Positions 15,580 to 24,200 of a stretch of DNA of 26,215 nucleotides are shown one piece after another. The position numbers and the translations under genes are program-made. The DNA comes from Deinococcus aquaedulcis (lineage in GTDB: Bacteria; Deinococcota; Deinococci; Deinococcales; Deinococcaceae), in NCBI RefSeq assembly GCF_019693445.1, contig NZ_JAHRBL010000032.1:1-26215 (forward strand), in the 5' to 3' direction. Numbering within the stretch: the first letter of the stretch is position 1; every line of letters starts with the position of its first letter. The notes under the pieces are model-generated. The model saw only the letters and a program-made list of their open reading frames with translations. It made no database searches and was not told the origin of the DNA.

Positions 15580-15765
15580 CGAGGGCCTACTTCCGCCCCA
15601 CTCGCACGTTCGTTTTGAGAAGGTGAACGCTGCCCTTCATGGGTCAAAGTATGGTCCGAAGACCTAGAGTGCCTGTGAGAGCGCCTTTTGGGCTCTCCTG
15701 GCTCTGCCTGAACCTTTTTAACCCCCGTTCGTCATGGGCCCGTCACCGTGCTCGCGCTTCAACGG

Positions 15766-15789
15766 AAAAGGCGACCCAAGAGCCGCCTT
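15766..15789 (-). terminator. Probable terminator of the fic operon
   Basis: On the minus strand AAGGCG, a 10-base loop and CGCCTT are followed by TTCC. It lies about 110 bases after the fic stop codon and is the first hairpin with a T tail in that direction. Confidence 0.5.
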
Positions 15790-15898
15790 GATTTCCATAA
15801 GATACCCCGGAATACGCCAGAAGTCAACACTATGCAATCCGTTCTGTTTTTACAGAAACAATCCCCCTATGCAGGGCCACCGCAACGCCGGGCGGACC

Positions 15899-16783
15899 TT
15901 ACATCTCCATGCCCATTCCCCGGCCATGATTGGCCGTGAATCGGACACCGTTCTCCGTCTGCACGGCCTTCTGCAGACTTTCTGCCGGCGTCACCAGCAG
16001 CTTGCTGTCTGCCGTGATCAGCATGGCGGCTTTGGTCGTGCGCTCGACCGGATCTGCTTCGTACACCCGGCCGTGCTGGGTGGCCATGAGGTACATGCTG
16101 TTCGGGTTGAACCCCTCGCGCTCCAGATGCCGGAAGGCCTCTACCATCAAGGCCACCTGACGCTGATCCGTGATCTCCCGGAACATCTGCTGGAACCCGC
16201 TGAGGTCGCCCTTTTCCGCTGAGATGCTGTCCACCCGCATCCGCTCCTGCGTGATAGGCGCGAAGTCCAACTTGTGCCCTGCCTGCGCGCCCAGCTGCTC
16301 CAGAAACGCCCGCTGTGTACGGCCGTTCCCCTCCCGAAACGGGTGGGCCATGTTGATGTCGGCCAGCAGCGCCGCTGCCTTATCGGCGAACTCGCCGCGG
16401 CTGAGCCCCCGCAGGTGGTTGTCCTCCCGCAGCTGCTCGAACACCTTCTCCAGCTTCGGAGCAATCAGATCCGCGCGCATGAACTCTGTCTCGCCTTTGC
16501 GCAGCCCAGGCGGAGGCAAGAAGGTCTCACCGTTCACCACCGTCACCTCACCGCGCGTGCGGCCCGCCCACTCGTACACATCCTGAAACAGAAAGCGGTG
16601 GTTGGCCTTCAGATGCTCCAGGTCGAACGTCTGCACTTTCGGCCCCAGGCCGGCTTGCATCAGGGCGTACCGCATCTTCGAGTAATCGGCTTCCTGGGCA
16701 GAAAGCGCCGCCTGGTCGGTCAGTCCCAGGCGGTTCTTGAGCACCCCGTTCTCCTGCAAGTAGGTGCCGTATTTCGGTCTCAC
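15899..16783 (-). CDS. Fic-family toxin (AMP transferase)
   Basis: 294 residues. The Fic active-site motif is complete: HPFREGNGRTQR, with His147 as catalytic base, Glu151, and Arg155 that binds the ATP phosphates. The usual upstream features are present (DVYEWAGRTRGEV, the flap, and ETFLPPPGL). Known Fic enzymes of this class transfer AMP to a target protein hydroxyl; FicT-type toxins modify DNA gyrase and topoisomerase IV. The start is GTG, two bases after the TAA of the antitoxin gene, so the pair is translationally coupled, with the antitoxin first as in VbhA/VbhT. The last 80 residues after the core are less typical. The neighbouring topoisomerase I gene is divergent and may or may not be functionally linked. 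Confidence 0.9.
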   Translation of the reverse strand: MRPKYGTYLQENGVLKNRLGLTDQAALSAQEADYSKMRYALMQAGLGPKVQTFDLEHLKANHRFLFQDVYEWAGRTRGEVTVVNGETFLPPPGLRKGETEFMRADLIAPKLEKVFEQLREDNHLRGLSRGEFADKAAALLADINMAHPFREGNGRTQRAFLEQLGAQAGHKLDFAPITQERMRVDSISAEKGDLSGFQQMFREITDQRQVALMVEAFRHLEREGFNPNSMYLMATQHGRVYEADPVERTTKAAMLITADSKLLVTPAESLQKAVQTENGVRFTANHGRGMGMEM

Positions 16784-16785
16784 GC

Positions 16786-16998
16786 TTAGAGGGGCTGCGG
16801 ATCTGGATGCCGGTAATGGGCGTCCAGTGCGTCTTTCAGGCCCTGTGCGTCCAGCACCCCATCGGCGTACTGCTGAAACAGATGCGCCGTCTCAGCGGAC
16901 GCCTGGGCACCCTCAATGCGCAGGTGATGGTCGGCCGCAGCGAGCGCCGCTTTGCGCTGTTCGCGCTCTTCAAACATCTGAAGCAGGGGGATGGTCAT
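16786..16998 (-). CDS. VbhA-like Fic antitoxin
   Basis: 70 residues. The sequence resembles the antitoxin VbhA family: a charged helix (EEREQRKAALAAAD), the HLRIEG turn, then a second helical part (SAETAHLFQQYADGVLDAQGLKDALDAHYR). In characterised members the inhibitory motif is S/T-x-x-x-E-G/N, whose Glu blocks ATP binding by the Fic arginine. Here Glu29-Gly30 is kept but the Ser/Thr four residues earlier is His25. The start ATG at 16998 has a GGAGG site 7 bases upstream and a good promoter. Genetic position and small size agree with antitoxin function; the residue change is unusual. Confidence 0.8.
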   Translation of the reverse strand: MTIPLLQMFEEREQRKAALAAADHHLRIEGAQASAETAHLFQQYADGVLDAQGLKDALDAHYRHPDPQPL

Positions 16999-17018
16999 GG
17001 TGGGGCCTCCTGCGATCC

Positions 17019-17047
17019 ATTTTACCGCGCCGAAGACCGCTTCTCAA
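17019..17047 (-). promoter_or_regulatory. Promoter of the antitoxin-toxin operon
   Basis: On the minus strand TTGAGA (17047-17042, 5 of 6) and TAAAAT (17024-17019, 5 of 6) have an ideal 17-base spacer. Transcription should start near 17012, giving a leader of about 14 bases that includes the ribosome site. Confidence 0.7.
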
Positions 17048-17052
17048 GCGGT
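17036..17052. promoter_or_regulatory. Inverted repeat covering the -35 box, operator or terminator
   Basis: ACCGCTT-CTC-AAGCGGT has perfect 7-base arms and includes the -35 box of the toxin-antitoxin promoter in its centre. Followed by TTTT on the plus strand, it could also act as a plus-strand terminator, although no plus gene precedes it. Autoregulation of the toxin-antitoxin operon is the simplest reading, but is inference. Confidence 0.45.
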
Positions 17053-17125
17053 TTTGCTAGAATAAATCAGCGGTTTGATCAGCTTTTTCCTCGCATTATC
17101 TGAAGAAGTTTCACTTTGGAGCCCT

Positions 17126-19138
17126 ATGTCCATCACACTCGTTATTGTGGAATCGCCCAGCAAGGCGAAAAAGATTCAGGGCTACCTGGGAAGCGGCTAT
17201 ACCGTGCGCGCCAGCCTGGGCCACATCCGCGATTTGCCCTCGACGAAAGCAGAGATTCCGGAGAAGTACGCTTCAGAAGCCTGGGCCCGCCTGGGGGTCA
17301 ATGTCGCGGACGGCTTCAAGCCTATCTACATCGTGCCTGCAGGGAAGAAAAAGGTCGTTTCCGAACTGCGCGCCTTGGTGAAAAAAGCGGACCGCGTGCT
17401 GCTGGCCACTGACCCGGACCGCGAAGGTGAAGCGATTGCCTGGCACCTCGTTGCAGCGCTGGGCCTCAAGAGTGGCTTCGAGCGCATGACCTTCCACGAG
17501 ATCACCAAAGAAGCCATTCAGGCGGCCGCCCAGAACACCCGCCCGATCGATTACGCCCTGGTGGGCGCGCAGGAATCCCGGCGCATCATTGACCGGCTGC
17601 TGGGCTACGGGGTTTCGCCCCTGCTGTGGAACAGCATCTCCTCTGGCCTGTCGGCTGGCCGGGTGCAGTCAGCCGCGCTCGTGGCCCTGGCCCACCGGGA
17701 ACAGACCCGCATGGCGCACGTCTCCGCCCCCTACTGGCGGGTGACGGCGCAGATTGGCGACAAAAAGGCCTTCACGGCGGCGGTCCTCGGCGTCAGTGGC
17801 CAGCGCCTCGCCACCCCTAAAGACTTTGACCCGGCCACCGGCCAACTGAAGACGGACGCCCTGGTGCTGACGTCTGAACAGGCGGGCCAGCTGGTGACGT
17901 TCCTTAAGGCCCGGCCCGTGACAGTGCTCTCCACCGAATGCGTGCCGTACTCCACCAAGCCCCCGGCACCGTTCACCACCTCGACGCTGCAACAGGAGGC
18001 CTCCAAAGCCCTGAAGTTCAGCCCGAAGCAGAGCATGGACGTGGCCCAGAAGCTCTATGAAGGCGGGCACATCACCTACATGCGGACCGACAGCCCTTCG
18101 CTGAGTGATGAGGCCACCGCTGCAGCGCGTGCGGTCGCCGTGGCGGCGTTTGGAGACGATGCTGTGCCCTCAAACCCCAGGACCTATGCCGCAAAGGCCA
18201 AGAACGCCCAGGAGGCGCATGAGGCCATCCGGCCCTCGGGCAAGGTCTTCAAAGCGCCAGAGGCCACGGGTCTGTCTGGGGATGAGCTGGCCCTGTATGA
18301 CCTGATTTACCGGCGCACCGTGGCGTCTCAAATGCTCGACCTGACGGGCATGAAAACCACCCTGATCCTGAAGGCAGGCGCGGTGCAGCTGGGCGCCGTG
18401 GGCCGCACGGTCACCGAGCCCGGCTTCACCCGCCTGTACCAGGACGTGCAGGAAGGGGAGGGCGAAGAGAGCCAGGTCTTACCCGACGTGCAGCAGGGCG
18501 CCACGCTTCCTGTCAAAGATGCCAAGGCAGAGGAAAAGAAGACGCCGGCGCCGGGCCGCTTTACAGAAGCCTCTCTGGTGCGGGCACTGGAGAAGGTGGG
18601 CGTCGGCCGCCCTTCGACCTATGCCTCCATCCTCAGCACCTTGGATCACCGGGGCTATACCCGCGTGGTGAAGCGGCAACTCACGGTGACCTGGCTGGGT
18701 CTGCTGGTCAGCACCTATCTGGCCCAGGCCTGCGCAGATCTGGTGGATGTCCAGTTCACCGCTCACATGGAATCGGAGCTGGACCAGATCGCAGAAGGCG
18801 CCCTGAAGCGGGAAACCTATCTCACCCGCTTCTGGACTGAAGGCTTTGCCCGCACCATCGCCCAGGCCCCGCAGCGCGCCCCCAGCGTCTCTGTGCCGCG
18901 CGTCCCTGGCGCCGTGGTGACCGTGCGAGCTGGTGAAGTGATCCTGGCCCTGAATGGCCGCACTGCCCCCCTCCCTGTTGATCTGGTCCCCGACGATCTG
19001 ACCCCAGAGGTGGCCGCTGACCTCCTGGCTGGAAAGGTATCAGTGAAAAAGCCAGCTGCGAAACGCTCTGCAGCACCAAGGAAAAAGAGCGGCAAAGCCA
19101 GTAGCACCCGTACTCCACGCAAAAAGGCTGTGAATTAA
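17126..19138 (+). CDS. topA: Accessory DNA topoisomerase I (type IA), short form
   Basis: 670 residues from the ATG at 17126 (TTGGAG upstream; longer frames start at 17075 but lack homology). The start LVIVESPSKAKKIQGYLG is the topoisomerase IA Toprim N-terminus; the acidic triad is in TDPDREGEAIAW (Asp96, Asp98, Glu102), and the active-site Tyr318 is in ITYMRTDSPSLS. It relaxes negatively supercoiled DNA by single-strand passage. The usual chromosomal enzyme is longer and carries C-terminal zinc ribbons; here there are none, and the protein ends in a Lys/Ala/Pro/Ser-rich tail (about 635-670) like a histone H1 tail. It is therefore probably a second, mobile or plasmid copy. Its divergent neighbour is a Fic toxin, a family known to target type II topoisomerases. 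Confidence 0.92.
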   Translation: MSITLVIVESPSKAKKIQGYLGSGYTVRASLGHIRDLPSTKAEIPEKYASEAWARLGVNVADGFKPIYIVPAGKKKVVSELRALVKKADRVLLATDPDREGEAIAWHLVAALGLKSGFERMTFHEITKEAIQAAAQNTRPIDYALVGAQESRRIIDRLLGYGVSPLLWNSISSGLSAGRVQSAALVALAHREQTRMAHVSAPYWRVTAQIGDKKAFTAAVLGVSGQRLATPKDFDPATGQLKTDALVLTSEQAGQLVTFLKARPVTVLSTECVPYSTKPPAPFTTSTLQQEASKALKFSPKQSMDVAQKLYEGGHITYMRTDSPSLSDEATAAARAVAVAAFGDDAVPSNPRTYAAKAKNAQEAHEAIRPSGKVFKAPEATGLSGDELALYDLIYRRTVASQMLDLTGMKTTLILKAGAVQLGAVGRTVTEPGFTRLYQDVQEGEGEESQVLPDVQQGATLPVKDAKAEEKKTPAPGRFTEASLVRALEKVGVGRPSTYASILSTLDHRGYTRVVKRQLTVTWLGLLVSTYLAQACADLVDVQFTAHMESELDQIAEGALKRETYLTRFWTEGFARTIAQAPQRAPSVSVPRVPGAVVTVRAGEVILALNGRTAPLPVDLVPDDLTPEVAADLLAGKVSVKKPAAKRSAAPRKKSGKASSTRTPRKKAVN

Positions 19139-19221
19139 ACATCCTGCAAAGTAGGAATCACACTGCGTACCCAACTGACTGAATGACAACAAGCGGGAAG
19201 TTGCAGCTGCGTCAAATGAAG

Positions 19222-19227
19222 TACGAT
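19222..19227 (+). promoter_or_regulatory. -10 box of a probable leaderless promoter
   Basis: TACGAT ends 7 bases before the ATG at 19235 and no Shine-Dalgarno site is present. A TTGCAG at 19201-19206 lies 15 bases upstream, a short spacing. It suggests independent expression of the small basic-tail protein. Confidence 0.45.
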
Positions 19228-19234
19228 CAAGGCC

Positions 19235-19687
19235 ATGCCTTACATCAAATTGAGCGAACAGGTTGCAAAACTCGCCAACCCCCAACGCAGTGACGCGTTC
19301 ATCAAGCACTTCCGCGAAGCGGTGCGTCAAGGGCAGATTGACGCAGCAGATCTTCCCAGCCGCTTTGAACTGCCCAAGCAATTCACCCGGCGTGGCAGCA
19401 ACGAGACCTACAGCAAGACCGTGCGCGATATGGTCTTTGATCACAGCCCCGAGTTTGACGCTTGGTTTGAAGAGACCAACAAAAGCCTGAGCACCTCGCG
19501 CCGAGGCGGAGCCATTAAGCCAACCCCGGAGAACATTGAGGCAGGCCTCGTGGACTTCAAGGAATTAGCCGCCGCCACCCGCGCGAAGATTGAAGCAAGC
19601 TTCGCCAAGGGCCAGGCACTCGGGAAGAGTCGCAGTGGCAGTGCCAAGAAGCCAGCTCGGAAGACCGGTACCAGAAGCAAGAAGTAA
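19235..19687 (+). CDS. 150-residue protein with basic tail, unknown function
   Basis: The N-terminal 80 or so residues are helical and charged (LSEQVAKLANPQRSDAFIKHFREAVRQGQID, then DLPSRFELPKQFTRRGSNETYSKTVRDMVF). The last 25 residues are Lys/Ser/Gly/Arg-rich (SRSGSAKKPARKTGTRSKK), similar in style to the tail of the topoisomerase upstream, which points to nucleic-acid binding. It follows the topoisomerase after 96 bases, but with its own promoter. The strong terminator at 19700-19741 ends the unit. I do not recognise the family; a nucleoid-associated or topoisomerase-helper role is only a suggestion. Confidence 0.7.
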   Translation: MPYIKLSEQVAKLANPQRSDAFIKHFREAVRQGQIDAADLPSRFELPKQFTRRGSNETYSKTVRDMVFDHSPEFDAWFEETNKSLSTSRRGGAIKPTPENIEAGLVDFKELAAATRAKIEASFAKGQALGKSRSGSAKKPARKTGTRSKK

Positions 19688-19699
19688 CGCGCCACCTGT

Positions 19700-19741
19700 T
19701 GCAAGATGCACCCCAGGCTATTTCACCTGGGGTTTCTTGCA
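19700..19741 (+). terminator. Terminator after the topoisomerase region
   Basis: ACCCCAGG (19710-19717) pairs with CCTGGGGT (19726-19733) around an 8-base loop, followed by TTTCTT. An outer pair TGCAAGA/TCTTGCA (19700-19706 and 19735-19741) extends it. Confidence 0.75.
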
Positions 19742-19782
19742 TGTGATCACTCAAGACAAAACGCCTTGTTGGTCTAAAAAAC

Positions 19783-20046
19783 CTGACTACCAGTCAAAAC
19801 TCCTAAGGCAAGAGAAAAGTCGGCTCCAGTAGCGTGTTTTCCCGATGAAGACACGTCAGAGCCAACACCCCCACGAGAGCTTGCAGACCGCGCTGCGGTC
19901 TTCGTTTCCCATTGATGCCCGCCGCCTTGAGGTGCTGGCGGCCCTGATTCTCGCGATGATTCAGGCGCGCAGCGGCGTGCTGTACACCTTGAAAACCCAT
20001 GTGCATCTCCCTGGCTCATTGGAGACGCGATACCAACGGTTACGCC
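19783..20046 (+). pseudogene. IS4-family transposase, N-terminal fragment with left end
   Basis: The left end is an inverted-repeat-type sequence, CTGACTACCAGTCAAAACT (19783-19801), nearly identical to the ends at 25683 and 26018. A frame starting at 19845 gives about 67 residues typical of the N-terminus of IS4-family transposases in this group (SFPIDARRLEVLAALILAMIQARSGVLYTLKTHV). It stops abruptly near 20046, where a fragment of another transposase begins in inverted orientation. Catalytic DDE residues are missing, so this is dead. Confidence 0.75.
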
Positions 20047-20048
20047 GC

Positions 20049-20423
20049 TCAGCACTTGACACTTCGAGAAATTGACGTGTGGGCGGGTGGAAAAGGCGTA
20101 CTGAGCAGCTCAAGGCAGTTCCAAAAGGCCGCCCCGCCCCACCGCACGGCCTGACCCAGCACCTGCCACCCGATGCGAACCTCGCTCACCACAGCCCGTC
20201 CCCGGTTGTCCTGCCTCGGTGGGCTCTCCTGTACGGTCTGCGCGCCCACCCGAGCCATCCACGCCAGTGCAAGACATAGCAGTCCGAACAGCCGGGAAAT
20301 CCGATCAGGCGCCGTCATGTGCGTGGCCTCTAAGTTTAGCCCCCGGGACTTCAATAACGAGAACGCTGACTCAATGCCCCACCGGCGCCGGTAGGTCTCC
20401 AAGACGTCCAGGACAGGCAAATC
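20049..20423 (-). pseudogene. IS4-family transposase, C-terminal fragment
   Basis: Read on the minus strand from the IS6 boundary at 20423. The product has the IS4 signature YRRRWGIESAFSLLKSRG (Y-x2-R-x3-E-x6-K) with the catalytic Glu, then GLNLEATHMTAPDRISRLFGLLCLALAWMARVG. The upstream two thirds with both Asp residues are missing, cut off by the IS6 element. It is a different IS4 subgroup from the fragments at 25683 and 26018. The last residues near 20049 may be read past the original end. Confidence 0.8.
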
Positions 20424-20459
20424 GGTTCTGGCAACTTAACCTCGGTAGGCTGGTGAGCT

Positions 20460-21149
<690 letters not shown>

Positions 21150-21164
<15 letters not shown>

Positions 21165-21182
21165 TTCTCAAGCCGCCTGCTG
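21150..21182 (+). terminator. Hairpin over the transposase stop codon
   Basis: A perfect 15-bp stem (21150-21164 and 21168-21182) with a 3-base loop ends exactly with the TGA of the transposase. It probably terminates the transposase transcript and, read from the other side, could also stop transcripts from the surface protein gene. Confidence 0.65.
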
Positions 21183-21235
21183 AGATCCTTCAGCCCCACC
21201 GGGGTTATGTTGCCAGAACCCCACAACCAGAGAAG

Positions 21236-24200
21236 TTAGGGGTAGCGTTTGACTCCTGGCGTCCAGCGTGGCTTCTCCAAGATGCCCACAGCCGTCGGCA
21301 TGACTTTGCTAGCCAGGCCGGTCGCTAAATAATCGCCGCACCCTTCACCTGTGTCGAAATATGGCTCGTCCAGTTGACCCACGCTGTTGATCACTGTGAT
21401 GGCACCTGTCGAAGCATCCACTGTAAGGATATGCCACCAATGGCCGACACCTTGTGGAGGTCGGATAAGTTCGACAACACCAGACTCACCCACAACCTCC
21501 AGCGCAGCACCTGCACCGGCGAAGGTATCAGACTCACTGTAATTGTGCGCCATAATGTGATAAGTCCCCGAACTTTGAGCAAGCTTGCTGATCCGGATCA
21601 CTTCTGGGCCAAAACCAGCCATAACATCGACTTCAAGACGGGCATCTGGGCAAGCCCAGTCCCAGCCCTGACGACCATAATAAGTGTGATAAGGCGTAGT
21701 GTCAGGTAGCCACAGATGTAGATCCAAATCTGCAGGCGTTTCATTCCATCTCAAGACAAAACTCGCTGGACCAGTAATAGTCTTTTTGCGCTCGTTTACC
21801 ACAATAGTGATTGACTTTCTCAGGTTAGCATCCGTTGCAGATGTGGCCGTCAGCGTATATATCCCAGGTGCAGAAGGAGCTCTGTAGTTAACACTCCCAT
21901 CTGACAAAGCTGTCACCTGCCCACCCGTGGTCGTCCATATAAGATTCCGATTGGTCAAGCGTTGAGGGCCAGAAACCATGCCCGAGAAAGCTCTTACATC
22001 ATTAACAATCATATTGGCAGTCAACGGCGCAATGGTAACATCGGGCAGATTTGGATCTACGCCAGCACTGTAATAAGCCCAATCCGGATCACCTGTGATA
22101 CCGACGTCGACTATACATTTCTTGAGTAGAATCTGACTCAACACTCCAGCCTGACGGCACACCTGTTGAGCACTGGCAATTTGCTCCGCGTTTAAGGAGT
22201 GTAAACCAGAGTATTGGATCGGGAAATTGCGATTTGTAAAGGTGTAGGTGCTCTCACCTGTACCATAATCAAAGAGCGATTCACTTGATTGAATACGCCA
22301 GCTCTCGCCAAAGACATGGTAGAGCGTTGGTGTCGGAATAGGAGCCGCCAAAACTTGGCCGCTACGCGTCTGGTAATCATTACTGATGTTGCCATCGAAA
22401 TTTCCAAGCAAGCCGGTCAGACGCCCAGCACGTTCCGGCGCCACGGTGACAGTGACGCGTCCAAGCATATCCTGCCCGAGAATGGCCGTAAGATGACTAC
22501 CATCAAGCCAAGTGACCATCACCTCTGTGCCATCGAACGAGACGGTACCACCCCCAAGTAAAGGGATGAACAGAGGCTTCCCTTTTTCTACATTCAGTGG
22601 CGCTCCATTAATCAGAATACGAGGAGCACCTGTGGTACTAGCGTAAAGAGCAACGCGGTCACCCTCCACCTGCATGGCAATAGCTGCATTCGCTGACATG
22701 CTGCCTAGCGGGGTATAGCGTGCCTGAATCTGAAAAGTGTCATCCAGAGACTTGGAAAGAATAAATTCGCCAACAGCTTGGAAACTATACACTTGCTGCT
22801 CGAATGTACTGATGTGGGGGTCGCCAAAACTAGAGGCATGACCTGGCTGATTGGGCAATGGGAGGGTCGAGCCCTGTCCTCCATCACCACTTCCATTGCC
22901 ATTCCCACGCCCCTCATCCGGGTCGGGAGCATTCTCGGGGGGAGTTGGAGGCAGGGGGACTGGCGTTGGCGTTGGCGTTGGCGTTGGCGTTGGCGTTGGC
23001 GTTGGCGTTGGCGTTGGCGTTGGCGTTGGCGTTGGCGTTGGCGTTGGGCTGCCGCCTGAGCCATAGCCGGAACTGCAGCCTGTGCCTTCAGCATCACTAC
23101 CGGGATCCGAGACCGTGGCCTCCGCAAAATTCCCATGATGTTCATTATAGGCTGCGCGTCCCAATGTAAGAAGACTTGCGGAGGCATATGCGAAATTGGC
23201 AAATGTAGCTACCCTGCCCGCAGAGCCTTTGGTAACATTTTTTAATACGTCATCGATCTGTTCAGTAAACGATGCTTTATCAATGAGTGTTGAGCCGCCT
23301 TCCTTTAGCAAAGCAGTGAAAAGCTCGGCCTGCTCTCTCATAAATCCCGCAGTACTTGTAACAACGTTAGCTAATTTTTCATTCCTCTCGTCGGGAGTTT
23401 TAGCTTCTCGCATTTCCTTAATCGCTAGCCCTATATCACCACTCACTGCGGCAGTGTTAAACGCCCTAAGGATAGATTGGGCTGCGGGTCCTTGGGCAAG
23501 TCGGGCTATATCCTTACCCTCAAGACCAACGCCAAGCACTTGAGCAAAATTATTCAATGCTGTTAAAACATTTATAGTAGACGCGGTGTTGAAATAGTTT
23601 CCATCATTGCCACCCATTTTGGTGGATACCGCAACTACTCTAAATTTATCTGTAGTTGAGTCAAATCCCCTAGCCTGTAATTCTTTGCGAACATCATCTT
23701 TTTCAAATCTATCGTTACGTGACCCAGCCAGTCCAATAGCCCAATCAGCCACACCAATTCCTGTCGCAGGATCTGGCGGGGAGAGATAAACCATACCAAC
23801 GTTATTCGACAAAACATCTTGAAATGAATCGATTTTTGCGCTTGCTGGCACGAGATATGCATTCACAGCCAACGGACTTCGGTTGGTGACTTTGATGTCT
23901 TCTCCATGCTGAGTAACGGTGAGCAAGCTAGAGAATTTGAACTGACACTCAACTGCTAGAGGTGACAAGCTATTTTTCAGTGAAAAGGTCGGGGTGGCGC
24001 CAACAATCTCCGTGTTTTCCTCAATCGCCTTCATCAATTCAGTTAGAGCAGCTTCAAGCTGTACTGTCGAAATTCTGTCCGCCTCCAGGCTGTCCCTGAT
24101 CAAATCACGCGCCATTGAGCCTGCTAAATCCAATTCACGCGCAGACATCTGCAAACGACCCTGAGCTCTAATCATTTGAACAAGCAATCCAAAGTTAGGA

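Larger units (their letters stand above)
15390..15898. other. Gene-free stretch with tRNA-like relic and terminators
   Basis: No convincing coding frame. It holds a T-arm-plus-acceptor-like sequence (15552-15579), a hairpin terminator (15521-15546) and another terminator at 15766-15789, all reading on the minus strand. A GAGAGC/GCTCTC hairpin lies near 15680-15700 and a short TTCTGT-TTTT-ACAGAA inverted repeat at 15842-15857. The mixture looks like a junction between blocks rather than a designed regulatory region. Confidence 0.5.

Noticed and set aside
15552..15640. A complete functional tRNA gene
   Set aside because: The T arm is good, but no D arm, no standard anticodon loop with T33 and no complete 5' acceptor strand can be found at the proper distance.
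15453..15647. 64-residue minus-strand frame over the tRNA-like sequence
   Set aside because: Its sequence (including RIGSTPITHT) is of the type produced by translating a tRNA 3' end and terminator; not a protein gene.
17075..17125. Longer topoisomerase start giving 17 extra residues
   Set aside because: The extra residues lack similarity to type IA enzymes, whose homology begins at LVIVESPSKA right after the ATG at 17126, which has a ribosome site.
22961..23047. Possible CRISPR-like array
   Set aside because: The unit is 6 bases with no spacers, and no cas genes are present; it is a simple coding microsatellite.
22705..23202. Frames with long Gln/Arg, Trp/Arg, Gly/Val or Ala/Leu repeats
   Set aside because: They are only the hexamer array read in the other five frames; the Pro-Thr frame belongs to a long gene with domains.
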